Assembly (NCBI RefSeq): GCF_048128805.1
Contig: NC_136016.1
Span: 18,002,176-18,066,175, forward strand
Origin: Centroberyx gerrardi
Taxonomy: Eukaryota > Chordata > Actinopteri > Beryciformes > Berycidae
Length of the DNA: 64,000 bases
Direction of reading: 5' to 3'
Below are positions 12,849 to 25,530 of the stretch, piece by piece (the stretch's first letter is position 1; each line of letters starts with the position of its first letter). The translations under genes were made by a program, and so were the position numbers. The notes beneath the pieces are model-generated. The model worked only from the letters and a program-made list of their open reading frames with translations. It did no database searches and was not told the DNA's origin.

Positions 12849-15800
12849 GGTGTTAGTTGGTTGAAACCCATTTGATTGATTGCTGGTGAGCTTCAGTTCA
12901 CGTTTTTATTTATTTTATTGTTTGTGTGATCAGAGGCTGAAAATGATATTGCCATTGTGACTATTCAACAGATGAGGTGTGAGGTGGAAGAAGACAAACT
13001 GTGCAAGTACATGCCTGTGAAACCCTGGACTGTTTCTCTAAGTATGAGATATTAGATATTTTCATGTAGCTACACTCATTTTTACAACTTGTTCGCCATT
13101 CATTGTCAGTGGTCACAGCTTAATTGCGCGAATGCCAGACCCCGAATTCTCTCCTCAAGTGTGTGGAGGCCTCACTGCAGCTCTTTTTTGCAAATAACAA
13201 ATTATGGATGGAGGTCCCGCCATATATTAGCTCTAGACTGATTCAAGCTTTTGGAAAGCTGAGGCAAGGATAGCAATTACATTTACTCGTGCAATGTTCC
13301 ATTTTTTCACTCTTTCAATCAATAATTCATTTGAATGTCCACTGGCTGCTTGAGAAAAAATTTTATGCATTTGCCAATCTTGACAGTTGGTCATAAATAC
13401 AGTCCTCAGCACTGGCTTCCACGAGAAAATGCCAGTAGTAACAGAAGACTCCATGTGTAATGAGGGAATCTGCATGAAATACTCAGAATAAGCCATCTTA
13501 AGAAATTAACAACTACAAATGAAAAGATTAGCCAATGTAGGGTATTAATGGCTTCATGATGGAAACTTTTGTGTGTATACTATGGAACATTATTGCTTGG
13601 GATAGCATAGATATGTTGATGAATAATGCATACTTACCCTGTTAGCCTATAATGAAGATAAAGAGGATGCCTGAGAGGAGGTTAACGTGCCTCTTTAACT
13701 AAAGATTCATAGGAACCCAGATGGGTTGTTAAAAGGGCTAGTAAATGGCTATGTTTTTGTAAAACACATTAACTGTGAATATTTTCCCCTCATGGATGTT
13801 TCATACAATACACCAGAACTGAACTCAAAGGCGTACAAATTCACATTGCCCCTTAACCTCAAAAATGAAACTCATTGCTCTTCTCCTATCATAAAGCTAA
13901 ATGTCCCCACCCTTAGTTACCCTCAAATTAGTACGATAAGCTTTAAATTGTTTATTCATGCAAATCTCTCCCTCAGCAACCATGCTGTATGAAGCAGACA
14001 ATGCTATTGTCAATGGAAGAGAATATGAGAGATGCATATATCTTAATTAACCAGATGGGGAACGGCTTGCAGGAGTAGTTTATTACTCGTGTGTTAGCCA
14101 AATTAGCTTGGCCTGAGCCTGAGCCAAACACAGCACTGACATCACACCTTTAAAAGGCCGTCTCCCTGTCTGAGGAAGCCTCTCCTGCACTCAGAGGGCG
14201 GCTCAGCTGAAGGGAGAGGAGTTAAAGGTGTGACAGAGGCTCCACTCTCATCCTCTGCCTGGCATATGTGACAGTTGTGGTTTGTGCCAACGTAAGGCTT
14301 GTGAGCAACGGAGGGAGAGCGGCAGTGGAGGAGCGGGAACGGAGGCGGCGCTCCTCATAAAACGGCGGCGGGGCTGTAAAGCAGCTGCGTGTGTGCTTTC
14401 ATATCACAACACCCCCAATGTCAGGATGATGCATGGCTGTGGCGAGGATACACCAGAGCCCAAAGCTAGACTGTAAACAGAACATCTTCCTTTAATAAGT
14501 GGATCTGACAGGTTGCATGATGTTGATTTAATTGCTGTGTTTGAGTGACATTTGTTTTCAACAATATAAGGAAGGGATGGTGAGGAATGGCATGAGATGA
14601 ATAGGGGCAGCCTACTATAACATGTGATCCATCACTTTGGGTAATCCGCATCCTCCCCTCGCTGGGCTGGGAGTCGGCATGTCTTTATTCATCAGAGGTC
14701 AGTAAGATGGGGGATACAGTCGGTTAGTGCCAACTTTGCGTAGACTTTCACTGATACATGAACCTTTGTCGACGTGATTCTTTTATGGAGCTGTCCCCAA
14801 AATACTATTTCTGTTCTTTTCACTTCTGTGCTTGTCTGATTCAAAAATGCAACATAACTTTATAGCAGCATACTTGAGATTTCTCTGACTACTGTTTCTT
14901 ATTCCCAGTTCTTGTATTTCGTCATTGGTGGGCTTTTTTGCACTTATCGTAATGTGGTTAACTGACATGTTGTTGTGTGCCATATGTTCTACTGCCATAA
15001 ACATTCTTTGATGCTTTTTTAGGTATTACCTCCTTATGCCAATCCATTGTGCTGTTATGCCCAATGCCTTGTTATATAAACCCAAAACTAAGCAATGGGC
15101 AAGAGGGCTGCTTTGCTGTTAGCTGTACAGTATATTCTGCATCATCATGCGTGGCATCAGTCAAGGAAAGAAGCCGCATCACTGATACAGCGCACTGTTA
15201 ATTTGTAGATCAACTGAAGTTGTTTATATATCCAGTAGCTGCTCTGAATTGCTGCTTGCCAACAAGCAGGCCAGGTTGCCTTCTCTTAGTGTGTGTTGCT
15301 ACTTAAATTATGGGTAACTCTCAATGCAGGACTGTACAGGTACAAAGCAGGCTACTGTAGCTCTAGAGATGGATACCTAACTGTATTTACAACAAGAGTC
15401 ATTGGATGCTCACCAGTACATTCAATTTTCAACTTTTTAAATAGACATTGAAACCCATAACACTGGTCCAGGGGTTCTCGCACTTCTATGCCAAGGAACC
15501 CCAAAAATATATACATTTAGCTTTATCCCCCAAATTGACCCGCAAATAGATAGGTATCTTGAAAAAAACCTCAAAATACATAAAAGAGGGTCAGGTTCTG
15601 TCATTGTGCTAACTGGCTAGTAAAATAATGTCAAAATGAAACTCCTGGGACCCCGTGAAGGATCCCTGAGGCTCCCCAGACGACTACAACACTGACCAAA
15701 CATGCATCCATGAATGCCAATGCTTGAAGATTTTCATAGTTCCACAATCTAACCACTATCCATTATATTGCAACTTAAATGTTAAGAATATTAAACTTTA

Positions 15801-16718
15801 AAGGGGAATGCCACTGAAGTTTAGTTTTGAAATATGCCCTGCGGCAGTTTGGTGTTGATTAGTGAACACTGACCAATGTCTCCCATAGCTAGAAACAAGA
15901 GAGAAGAGTTTGTCCCTCAGTCTGTGAAGGCGCACTGATGTAAAGCTCCGCAGAGAATAAATTGGTAAAAACAAAAAAGTAAAAGGAAGACTGTGACACT
16001 ATTCAGGATTTCTTTCTGGAGATGAGGGTACATTTTCCGGTTTGTAACTGATAGCACCGCTAGAGTCTTGGTTTTCCGGTTTCTAGCTTTGGTACAGAAT
16101 TTTTCATGTTCACAAATACTGCCTGGACCATTCTAGGTCATGAGAATATCATAAGTGACCTCTTAAAATGAGAGTTGTTTCCCTCCTATGGTTTAGTATG
16201 AAGTCACATCTGTGCTGCTGTGGTAGTTTTCATGAGCTGCTTACTTGCATTGATAAAATGGTGCCAAGCTTATGAGGTTCAATCTCTAAAACCAGACCAG
16301 AGGTTGTACCAATACAGCGTTTACAAAAAAAAAAGCAGAAGCTATTTTTCTCTTGGTCATGAAGAAACTAAAGGAAAACTAAATTTACATAAATATGGAT
16401 AATTTATATCAAAGTCCTCATTAATTATTTCACGATCTATTGTACTTTTTAAATGTTCTGAACGGAACCATTTTATATTGTATATATATATTTTTGTTTT
16501 ATTTTGTACTGTTCATTGTACTTGCTTTAATTTAGGAACAATATAAATAAAGAACAATACTGTGGCAACATCTCCATAGTCCCACTGCTTCTTAGTCTCT
16601 TTAAGCACATCATCATCAGTCAGGATCCATGCTAAACACATGTGCACAGAGCAGATTACAAGAACTTCCACTTGTTCACTGTTGCAGCAAATATGGTTAT
16701 TTTTGATCATGTTCATTC
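12849..16718. other. Gene-poor intergenic stretch
   Basis: No supported coding region on either strand. At about 15471-15700 there is an old repeat-like block beginning AGGGGTTCTCGCACTTCTATG, a pattern typical of hAT-derived relics, with no clear right end. Near 14100-14480 the composition is more G+C-rich, with AG-rich motifs, but no open frame can be defended. Confidence 0.4.
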
Positions 16719-17069
16719 TAGGACGGGACGATATACTGAAATTCAGTATATCGCAATACAAAAATGTGACATTACGTATCGTGGGGCAGAAAAATGAATC
16801 ATATTAGTTCAGTTTTATTTTGCTGTAGTAATCACAAATGAGACGGCTTGCCCATCACAATTTCACAAGAAATTATATTTACACTTTGTAATGACATTTT
16901 TAAATTGTTTATATTCTAGCAGGCCAATACCATTGCTAGAAAGATTTGTGGCTCAGAAATAAACAACTCTGCACAGTCACTTTGTTACTGAACGTCTAGT
17001 TATTATATCGTATCATGTTTGTATTGAATCGTGAACCCCAGTGTATCAAATCATATAATGAGATCCCTA
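16719..17069. mobile_element. hAT-type MITE, 351 bp, with perfect 8-bp target duplication
   Basis: The element starts TAGGACGGGACGATATACTG and ends GATCCCTA. It is flanked on both sides by GTTCATTC (16711-16718 and 17070-17077), a perfect 8-bp direct repeat as hAT transposases leave. Terminal inverted repeats are short (TAGG/CCTA). The interior is A/T-rich and non-coding. Confidence 0.82.
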
Positions 17070-17222
17070 GTTCATTCAGACATTGAGCATAATTGATCTT
17101 GAAAATGGGTCAGAGGCTTTTACACAACATTTTGAAGATTCACCCAATGAGTTATGCAAGAAAATAAAACACAATCACCAAGCTAAATCAGAGGTACAAT
17201 GGATTCTTTTTCATATTAAGGC

Positions 17223-17228
17223 TTTATT
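17223..17228 (-). terminator. Poly(A) signal of the HhH-like gene
   Basis: AATAAA on the minus strand, about 78 bp downstream of the stop codon of the 17306-19140 gene. Confidence 0.65.
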
Positions 17229-17305
17229 AACTCTGAAAAAATAGAAATTGTACAAAACGTTAAAGCAGGTTTCATGTAAAAATAAACGCAAAACTTGATG
17301 TACTT

Positions 17306-19140
17306 TTATTTGGCTCTCAGCTTCTTTGTTGGTCTCTGGTCAGTGTCTGAGTCTGAGTTGTTATCGCTCACACTGCTGCCCTTCACAACCACATCCTTCA
17401 GGAGCGGGAGCTGCAGCTGATTGGCTACAGCCCACGCCCACAAACACAGCTCCACCCGGTGGGGCGTCCAGTCCTGCTGGGGATCCACTGAGGAGGAGAG
17501 GGAAGTCAGTACAGACGCATCGTCTCTTTCCTTTCTCTTACATCTTGCACAGAGCCTTCATAATGAGAAAAGCAACTGCACTGTCTTTACAGAAAACTTT
17601 TTTCCTTGAAATACAGACGAAACTGACATGTACGGAAGAGTATTAGGGCCATTGTAGGTGACATTTTTTTTCTACCACAGCCGAGGGGAGGGGAGTAAGT
17701 CAGAAATTTGAGTCAGAAATTTGCAAGAAAAAAAAAACTCAGAAATGGATGGGGAAGATAAAGTTAATTGTTCATATGATGCAAGAAATAGAAAATAATT
17801 TAAAAAATTTGGTCACAAAAAAAAGAAAACTCTAAAGCCATGCAGGCCCAGATAAGTATAAATGAACTGCTCTCGTTTCACATTTTGTACCTTGATGGCA
17901 AAGGGTAACGCAGAATACAAACTGCAGATTTAGGCATAACAGTGAAACTATAAGCAGCCTACTGTCCCAGTCTCTGCCTCACCTTTGTTAAGTGCTTTAG
18001 TGCGCTCCACCACCTTGCCCAGGTAGAGAGCGTAGTGCTTGGCTGTGTATTGGACGGGCTTCAGTCCAGGCACGCTCTCCACAGCCTCATCAGACATGAA
18101 CGCAGCCTGCTCCGGAGCTCCTGCTGCCAACACAGCTGGAACAAAATGGACAGTCAGCCTTATGCCAAGCTAAACTGTGGCCATGAACCACATGGCTGAT
18201 GTTTCCCGAATTTTAACTGTACTTAAACAGAAGGCAGGGACTCCCAGCCATTCAGTCGAGCTGTGTAAGCTTTATTGCACTTAATGACAAGGCAATCACT
18301 TAGTCCTTTAGGGGAATCACTCAGACATTTTTTCAGGGTGAATTCTTTCTCTGGATGCTGTGATCCATTTATCTGAAGCAGGTACATTTCAGTGCGCTCA
18401 CACACAGAATACAGTCCTTGTGCTAACCTGAGGCGGTGGCTGGGCCGAGAGCTTTCAGGGTGCTGAGCTCTGCGATGGCTGCCTGCACATCCGGCAGGAG
18501 GCTGAAGGCCTTTCTGGAGCATTTCTCCACAGTCTCCTCGCTGTTGGAGGCCACCAGCTGCTGCAGACGCGGCCTGAACTTCCCTCTCTGCAGAAAACAC
18601 ATGGGGCCCATCAAGAACAGAGCTGGTGTGTGCTGACAGCCTGTTATTGGCAAGTGCAATGTACAAAACACATTTTGAAGGATTATGTTCTGTAAAAATA
18701 TGACAAAATGCTTGGTTTGGCTATATTGAAGTTACATGGGGCTATTTTGATTGTGTCTATACACTAAGACTTACAGTGAGCTTCCACTCCATCAGTTTCA
18801 CCAGCTCCGACAGACTGGCATATTTGTCAGATCGACTTGCAATGGCTGTGGGCAGCTCCTCTTGGTACCTGGCCAGATACACACAGTTCAGCATCACTTA
18901 CTTTTCTTCTTGTCAACATTTATCACAGTGTGATGGCACTATACCTCAGGATAATCAAGTGAAGCTGAAAATGATCCTGTAACTGTTGCTGTGACCAAAT
19001 TATAATTACCATTTGTCAAGGCTCAGCAGCTTTCCAGATTTCTTGCCTTTCCCAATGGACTTAGCCTCCACCACTTCCCAGTATTTATCATATATCTTTC
19101 TCCATTGGGCTGTGTCCTCACAGGCAAACAGGGCACTCAT
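17306..19140 (-). CDS. Uncharacterised conserved protein with helix-hairpin-helix-like motif (239 aa)
   Basis: Five exons on the minus strand: 19140-19010 (ATG), 18868-18775, 18587-18428, 18135-17983 and 17487-17306 (stop). They sum to exactly 240 codons with matching phases. The protein starts MSALFACEDTAQWRKIYDKY. A middle helical region includes ELVKLMEWKLTRGKFRPRLQ. The central LKALGPATASAVLAAGAPE fits the helix-hairpin-helix pattern (hxGhGxxTA), which usually contacts DNA backbone without sequence specificity. A second candidate turn is ESVPGLKPVQYTAKHY. The C-terminus is acidic then basic (SDNNSDSDTDQRPTKKLRAK) and resembles a nuclear-localisation tail. I recognise it as a conserved animal family but cannot name a human gene or function. 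DNA binding is inference. The first exon lies about 370 bp from the likely wdr24 first exon, head to head. Confidence 0.85.
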
Positions 19141-19545
19141 GGCAGCGTGCAAGGGGTTAAGGAGATTAAAGCATTACCTACAGAGAAGATATAAATGGAA
19201 ATATACTGTCACAACCCAATCTGAGTGCACTTGCTTTTTACAACTTTTACAACAAGGGAATACTGTGCGATTAGTGCAGTCCAATGTAGAAAAACAGATA
19301 TGAGAATATATTATCCTTCACACCCAGATCTCTCTCGCTTTGACTCCACGGTAGATGTCCTGTTCACCTTGGTACCTGGTTTGAAGGACAACTAAAACAA
19401 AAAGAATTGGTCGCTCACTAAGTCGTGAATGAACTGTAGCAAGATGCTTCCGTTATGGAATACGGAATTCGCGCGAGAACAGCGCGAGACATGAGAGCAA
19501 AATACTATTTCCGGTGCTCCAAGCAGTGAGCAACAGTTTCAGAAG
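19141..19545. promoter_or_regulatory. Likely bidirectional promoter between the HhH-like gene and wdr24
   Basis: The two genes diverge across this interval. It contains an ETS-like TTTCCGG core (19509-19515), a TTCCGTTATGG stretch and a GCGCGAGAACAGCGCGAGA tract near 19472-19490. A probable untranslated first wdr24 exon ends at 19545 (AGAAG followed by GTTAGT). No TATA box is apparent, as expected for a housekeeping pair. Inferred from arrangement and motifs only. Confidence 0.5.
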
Positions 19546-20023
19546 GTTAGTCCTCTGAAATACTCTATTTACTTTTTATTTGAACTATTACCTAGTAGAG
19601 GAAATTATTTGCCATTTCTGATATTGTTGGACATATCTGCAAAACGTAACGCTAGCTATGTGAACCATTTCCTTCTTGCAAGAGTGCTTGGTCGCTAGTT
19701 TAGCTAGCTAAAATTAGCGTTAGCTAATTCGACTCATGTTTATGTTGCAAGTGCACCGTGTAGCTAGCTGAGGTTGGCTATTTCTAGCCACCAGCCAAGT
19801 AAACATGATCTGCTGGCTGTTTACATTTTTACAATTCCCATCGGAAAAAAAGACATCTTGCTGTTCTCGATTGTGCTATGTATGCCGCTCATTCTGAAGT
19901 GAAGTAACGCCAAGCAAAACACCAAGCCATGTAACGTAAAGTTAGCCCGAACGGCCACACGTCACGATGTAGCTGCAATTTATTTGCATATTGAAACCGA
20001 ACTTGACCAATGCATGAGTATTA

Positions 20024-20538
20024 TTGACCACATACCGTGCAACAAGAGGCGGTCGGTGGAAAACGGGTTGTGATGCAATGGTTTCCCCTCGAGTATCTAC
20101 AGAACAGATATATGTCAAAGGTAGGCGCTCAAAAAGTTTGATTTCGTTGTTGAAGTCAATTTAAAACATAATTTGTCCCACTGCGCAAGCGCTATTTCAA
20201 AATAAGAGCAACACACATGCCAATAGTTCTATTCAGAGTCACAGTGCCGTATCCGTACAATGGTATTTGATGCTATGTATTGGGTTTGATGGGTTGGTTT
20301 GATCAGCGAATTGCTTTTATTTTGAAACTTGATCTGCGAGTGCAAGAAGCAGGCGGAGAATGGCGCTTGCGCAGCAGGGAAACTGATGGAAGGAGTCAGT
20401 TTCTGGGACATAGCAAGTTAATTTAACAACGAAATCGACCCTTGAATGTCTATTTCTATTTTGCACAAGCTCCCATATGAAGCTATCGTCAAAACCCGTT
20501 GTGGACCAACCGCTTCTTGCCGTACGGTATGTGGTCAA
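20024..20538. mobile_element. MITE with long (about 130 bp) imperfect terminal inverted repeats
   Basis: The left end TTGACCACATACCGT (20024) is mirrored by ACGGTATGTGGTCAA at the right end (20538). The similarity continues inward through an 'aagaggcggtcggtgg...aacgggtt' block to a 'gatttcgttgtt' block found on both arms (about 20140 and 20430 in inverted orientation). The arms could fold into a long hairpin. It lies between putative 5' UTR exons of wdr24. No clear target duplication. Confidence 0.8.
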
Positions 20539-21521
20539 GATTTCCTCCAAGGTATTGCGAGGGTCGCGCTGGGACTAAATATACGTAAATGCAAATGAAT
20601 TGCAGTCACGTCTTGAGGCCGTTGGGACTAGAAGGCATGGAGCTAGATGGGTCACATAGTGTGTGCGCACTAGACGCTGGAGTAACTGCAGCAGTAACCC
20701 AGAAGCGAACACAAATGTCAAAATGTCCTGTGACTGCAGTGTTGGTGCAGCATTAATGCACCTGCTGTTTTGCATGATGAGCAGGTGCTTCCAACCATAA
20801 CACTCATATCTTTCCCTTCTTTCTTTGCAGGTTGGTGTGGCATTCTTTGGGGTGGTGTGACCTTACCCAGGGCCTCCTTGTATGATATCTCACTTTTGAC
20901 TCTGTAGAGCTGGGAGTAGGAAACTGACCGTCATGTGCCTCCAGCAAAAGGAGGTGACAGTGTTGATGAACCAACCAATAGAGGACCATTTTCCTGTAGG
21001 TAAGGACACATTCGGCATCTGTCAGAACTATTATTCTACCCAGAGAGTCTAAGACGACTTTTGCTGACCCAATAGAGAATCCCATTGAATAAACAGGACA
21101 GAGGAAAAGGTTTCTAAGTATCATGCTGACATGCTAATCTCTCCCTAGCAAGTTGGCTGTTACGGGAGCGCATGAAGAGGACTCTGTGTTGCTGCAGACA
21201 TTGATAAGACCAGCACTTCTACACCAAGTAAGTCCTGCAGCAGGTGCGTTGCGTTATATGTTAAAGTGGTATACTGTGCACTGCTTTGTGTGTGAGACAC
21301 TGCCACCACTCCTGCTCCACTGCACCTTAGATAAATTCAGCATTTCAGTTTGCTGGAGTGCCATCTTCTGGTGAAATTTTGAATTGCCTTACAACATTTT
21401 TGCATAAGATAAGATAAGATTATACACAACTCTTGCAGAGTCAAGTGAATTTGCAAACCACAGCTTGTCACTTTTATTGTCCCTAAACCCAAACACTATC
21501 ACTATTCTCTGTACCAGGAAC

Positions 21522-24500
21522 ATGGAGAAGATGTCGCGGGTTACCACAGCCCTTGGTAGCAGTGCCATCAGTGGCCGCACTATGTTCTGCCACTTGGACG
21601 CCCCCGCCAACGCCATCAGCGTGTGCCGTGACGCCACGCAGGTGGTGGTGGCCGGCCGCAACATCTTCAAGATCTACACCCTTGAGGAGGAGCAGTTTGT
21701 GGAGAAGCTGAATCTCCGCGTAGGACGCAAACCCTCGCTGAACTTCAGCTGTGCGGATGTCATGTGGCACCAGATGGAGGAGAACCTGCTGGCCACAGCC
21801 GCCACCAACGGGGCGGTGGTCACCTGGAACTTGGGAAAGCCGTCCCGTAACAAGCAGGATCAGCTCTTTACTGAACACAAGCGCACTGTCAACAAGGTGT
21901 GCTTCCACCCCACTGAGGTCTACATGCTGCTTAGCGGCTCACAGGACGGCTACATGAAGTGCTTCGACCTGCGCAAGAAGGAGTCTGTCAGCACTTTCTC
22001 AGGTAGGAGGCGTGATCAGCATTAGATTGTAATTATTCCCTCAAGCGAAACAGAAGACTAAAGTTTTTTGCACAAAAAAGAACTGTGCAGCTATGATAGA
22101 AAAATCAATTTAATGTGCGATTAGGTGGAACTGGCTCAGGGTTACTGAAATTCACCAGTAGTTTGAGCTGTAGTCATTGAAGCATCTTCTGTTCGTCTTT
22201 GCATCTGATCGTTCACACTTTCGCACCACATATTTGCATTGTATTAATATAAAACAGTTTCAACTTTGAATGAGAAATCAAATCTCCAATGTGTTGGAAC
22301 AAAAGTAATGTTCCCGCTGTTGGCAATGAAGAAATGAATCACGCCTCTGGTTCAGTGAGGTACTATGTTTTTTTTTTCTATGGATGCAAGAATACTAATG
22401 CTGGTATTGGATATCAGATTGATTTAAAGCTAAAATAGAATCTCAATATTGGAATTCCCCCACCCAGTATTACATCCAATACCAAGAGCCATGTAACATG
22501 TCTCCTTCCCTTTGCAATCTTAGTTATTGCTTTTGGTGAAAAGGGAATTATCTCTAATTAATTTCTGTCTAATGACACAAAACTAATGGTTCAAGTTTAT
22601 ATTGTTGAGGAAATGTGATGAATCCATATCACCCAGGAAAGGTCGATACTTAAAAGTTTAGTACTCAGAATTGGTATGATCAGTGATATTGCAGTATCTT
22701 TGCATCCATATTTATTCCTCTTTTCCTTTCATTACCTTTTTCCAGGTCAGTCAGAGAGTGTAAGGGACGTCCAGTTCAGCATGAAGGATTACTTCACGTT
22801 CGCTGCATCCTTTGAGAATGGCAACGTCCAGCTGTGGGACATCAGACGGCCGGACCGATATGAGAGGATGTTCACCGCCCATACTGGCCCCGTGTTCTGC
22901 TGTGACTGGCACCCTGATGACAGGTAGGGAAATGGTGAAATAGAAAAGATCGCAAAGTGTCATGGTGACTTTGTGACACAAAACAAATGGGAAATTTCAG
23001 GTTTTCTTCTCCATTAACTATAAGTGTAGGTAGTCAAGCTTTTATTTGTCGGAGTCTGGTTCAATATCGTCACTCATTAACGCCTGGACCCCTCTCTTGT
23101 CCTCTTTAGGGGATGGCTGGCCACAGGAGGCAGGGACAAGATGGTGAAGGTTTGGGACATGACCACTAACCGGGCCAAGGAGATCTACTGTGTCCAGACC
23201 ATTGCCTCAGTGGCACGAGTCAAGTGGCGCCCAGAGAGGAAATGGCATTTGGCCACCTGCTCCATGATGGTGGACCACAACATCTATGTGTGGGATGTTC
23301 GCAGACCTTTTATTCCCTTTGCCACCTTTGAGGAACACAAGGATGTGACCACTGGCATCGTGTGGCGCCACCAGCACGATCCTTACTTCCTGCTTTCTGG
23401 CTCCAAGGACAGCACACTCTACCAACATATGTTCAAGGACGCCAGCCGGCCCGTGGACAAGGCTAACCCCGAGGGCCTGTGCTTTGGACTGTTTGGAGAC
23501 TTGGCCTTTGCTGCCAAGGAGAGTCTGATCAGCAGTGATGCCAACAGGAAGCCCTATCCTGGTGGCGACCGCCGCTATCCCATCTTTTTCTTCAAGAAGC
23601 CCGACCCGACAGAACAGTTTGCCCATGTGTCCAGCGCTCTCAGCGTCTTTGAGACGGACTTGGAGAGTAACCGTATGGACTGGTTTGTCAAGACAGCACG
23701 ACTCTACCTCCTCAGTGGGAAGCCATTTGCTGAGCTGTGTGATCACAATGCTAAGGTGGCCCGGGAGCTCAACAGACCTCAGGTCAGTCCGATCATTCAG
23801 GGAAGAAATCTGTATTTAGGCATATTATTTTCAAATAGCCCATTGAAGTTTTGAGGTTTGAGGTTTTGAGGAGTCAGTCCCTGCTTATGTTGTTTTATGT
23901 ATTCTTACTCAATCAATGTTTTTATCTCTTTTAATTGTATGCAGTATATAACCGAGTTTATTCTATTTTCTTCAAAATAAAGGTTTCAACAACATGGACC
24001 ATGCTGAGAATCATGTTCTCAGACCCAGCAAACCTCACAACGCCTGGTCCAAACCACAACATCAGTAAACTGGGCACCCTGCCTTTAATGAACAGGTAAA
24101 TTTACCGCTCAACTTATATAAATAATAGTAATGCCATTCATTTAGAGACTAAACAAAGCTAATGTTGTGGTATGCTTTCCAGTTTCAGTATGAAGGAAAT
24201 GGGTTCTGGGATGGGCACAGAGAGTAGACTGGAGCGCAGTAAAGGTGAGAGCAGACAGGACAACATCCACCTGGAGCCTGGGAACTCCCACATCAGCAAC
24301 AATAATGATGGTGAGATTACCTAAACTTTCTGAGGCCATTTTCAAATCTGGGCAATGAGAAAACCTTGATGTCCATATGTTGTATGTCTGATGTTCATGA
24401 CTAGTATAAACAATACCTTTCATTCATTCTGTTTCCCTGCAGAAAACGAGGAGACGGAGGGCAGTGAGGGTCAGGCAGAGTACATGTTCGGTGATGCTGA

Positions 24501-25468
24501 GCTGGATGACGACGACCTCTACTCTATGGAACATGATAACCAGACAGGTCAGTCTCAGTCCAAGAACTAAATGTTATTATATCTGGCTAACAATTGCTTA
24601 CCTCAGTGCGTGCTATTTATAACCGGCTCCATGCTCAGACCTTTGTGTCTCCTCTAGTCTTTTGTCCAATCTTAATTGAGCTCCCTGTGTCCTAACAGAA
24701 GAGCAGGAGTACACTCTGCCCCAGGAGGCCTTCCAGCTACGCCACGAGATCATGGATAACCCCTCCGCTCCTGAGCACCTGCAGCAGGACAAGGCCGACT
24801 CACCGCACGTCAGCGGCAACGAGGCGGAGGTCATGTGCCTGACGCCCATCGAGTCCTTCTCGCTCATCTCCATCTCCCAGTCGCTGTTCAGCCCCCACCT
24901 GCCCTCCAGCTTCTTTTGCCCTGTCGTGCGGGAGATGCTGAGCTACTACGCCGAGCAGGGCGACGTGCAGATGGCCGTGTCCGTGCTCATCGTCTTGGGG
25001 GACCGAATCCGTAAAGAGATCGACGACCTTACCCAGGTCAGAGGGAAAGAAGGACTGGTGTCGTAGTATAGTAACAACTGCTTTGAAATCCAGTTGTGTT
25101 TACTGCATTTGAACCATTTCATGGACTAGAACTTTGGATTCTGTTGTTGGCAAAGAATTTAATCATCAGTCATATACATACATGAGATAAGCAACTCTTG
25201 ACTAACACATACATACATACATATAGATCATGGAAGTTAATTGTTCACTCCAACACTACATTTTGGTTGTACATTTCCTACACAGATCTGGGAAATTGTA
25301 GTTTTATTTTATTTATTTATTTGCACATACAATTAAAAGTCTGATGTAGTATGGACAAATCGTTTGATAATGTTCAGGTCTTGAGAAGTTTGGATGTGGA
25401 CAAAAAGTCTGGAAAGACTATATATGACTATACATTTTATGTAGGTGTAGACCTACTGTCATCTCATA

Positions 25469-25530
<62 letters not shown>

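Noticed and set aside
15471-15700. hAT-like repeat starting AGGGGTTCTCGC
   Set aside because: No convincing right terminus or target duplication, so it is not listed as a defined element.
21483-21908. Long open frame on the minus strand of the first wdr24 coding exon
   Set aside because: It mirrors the G+C-biased WDR24 codons and shows no family resemblance.
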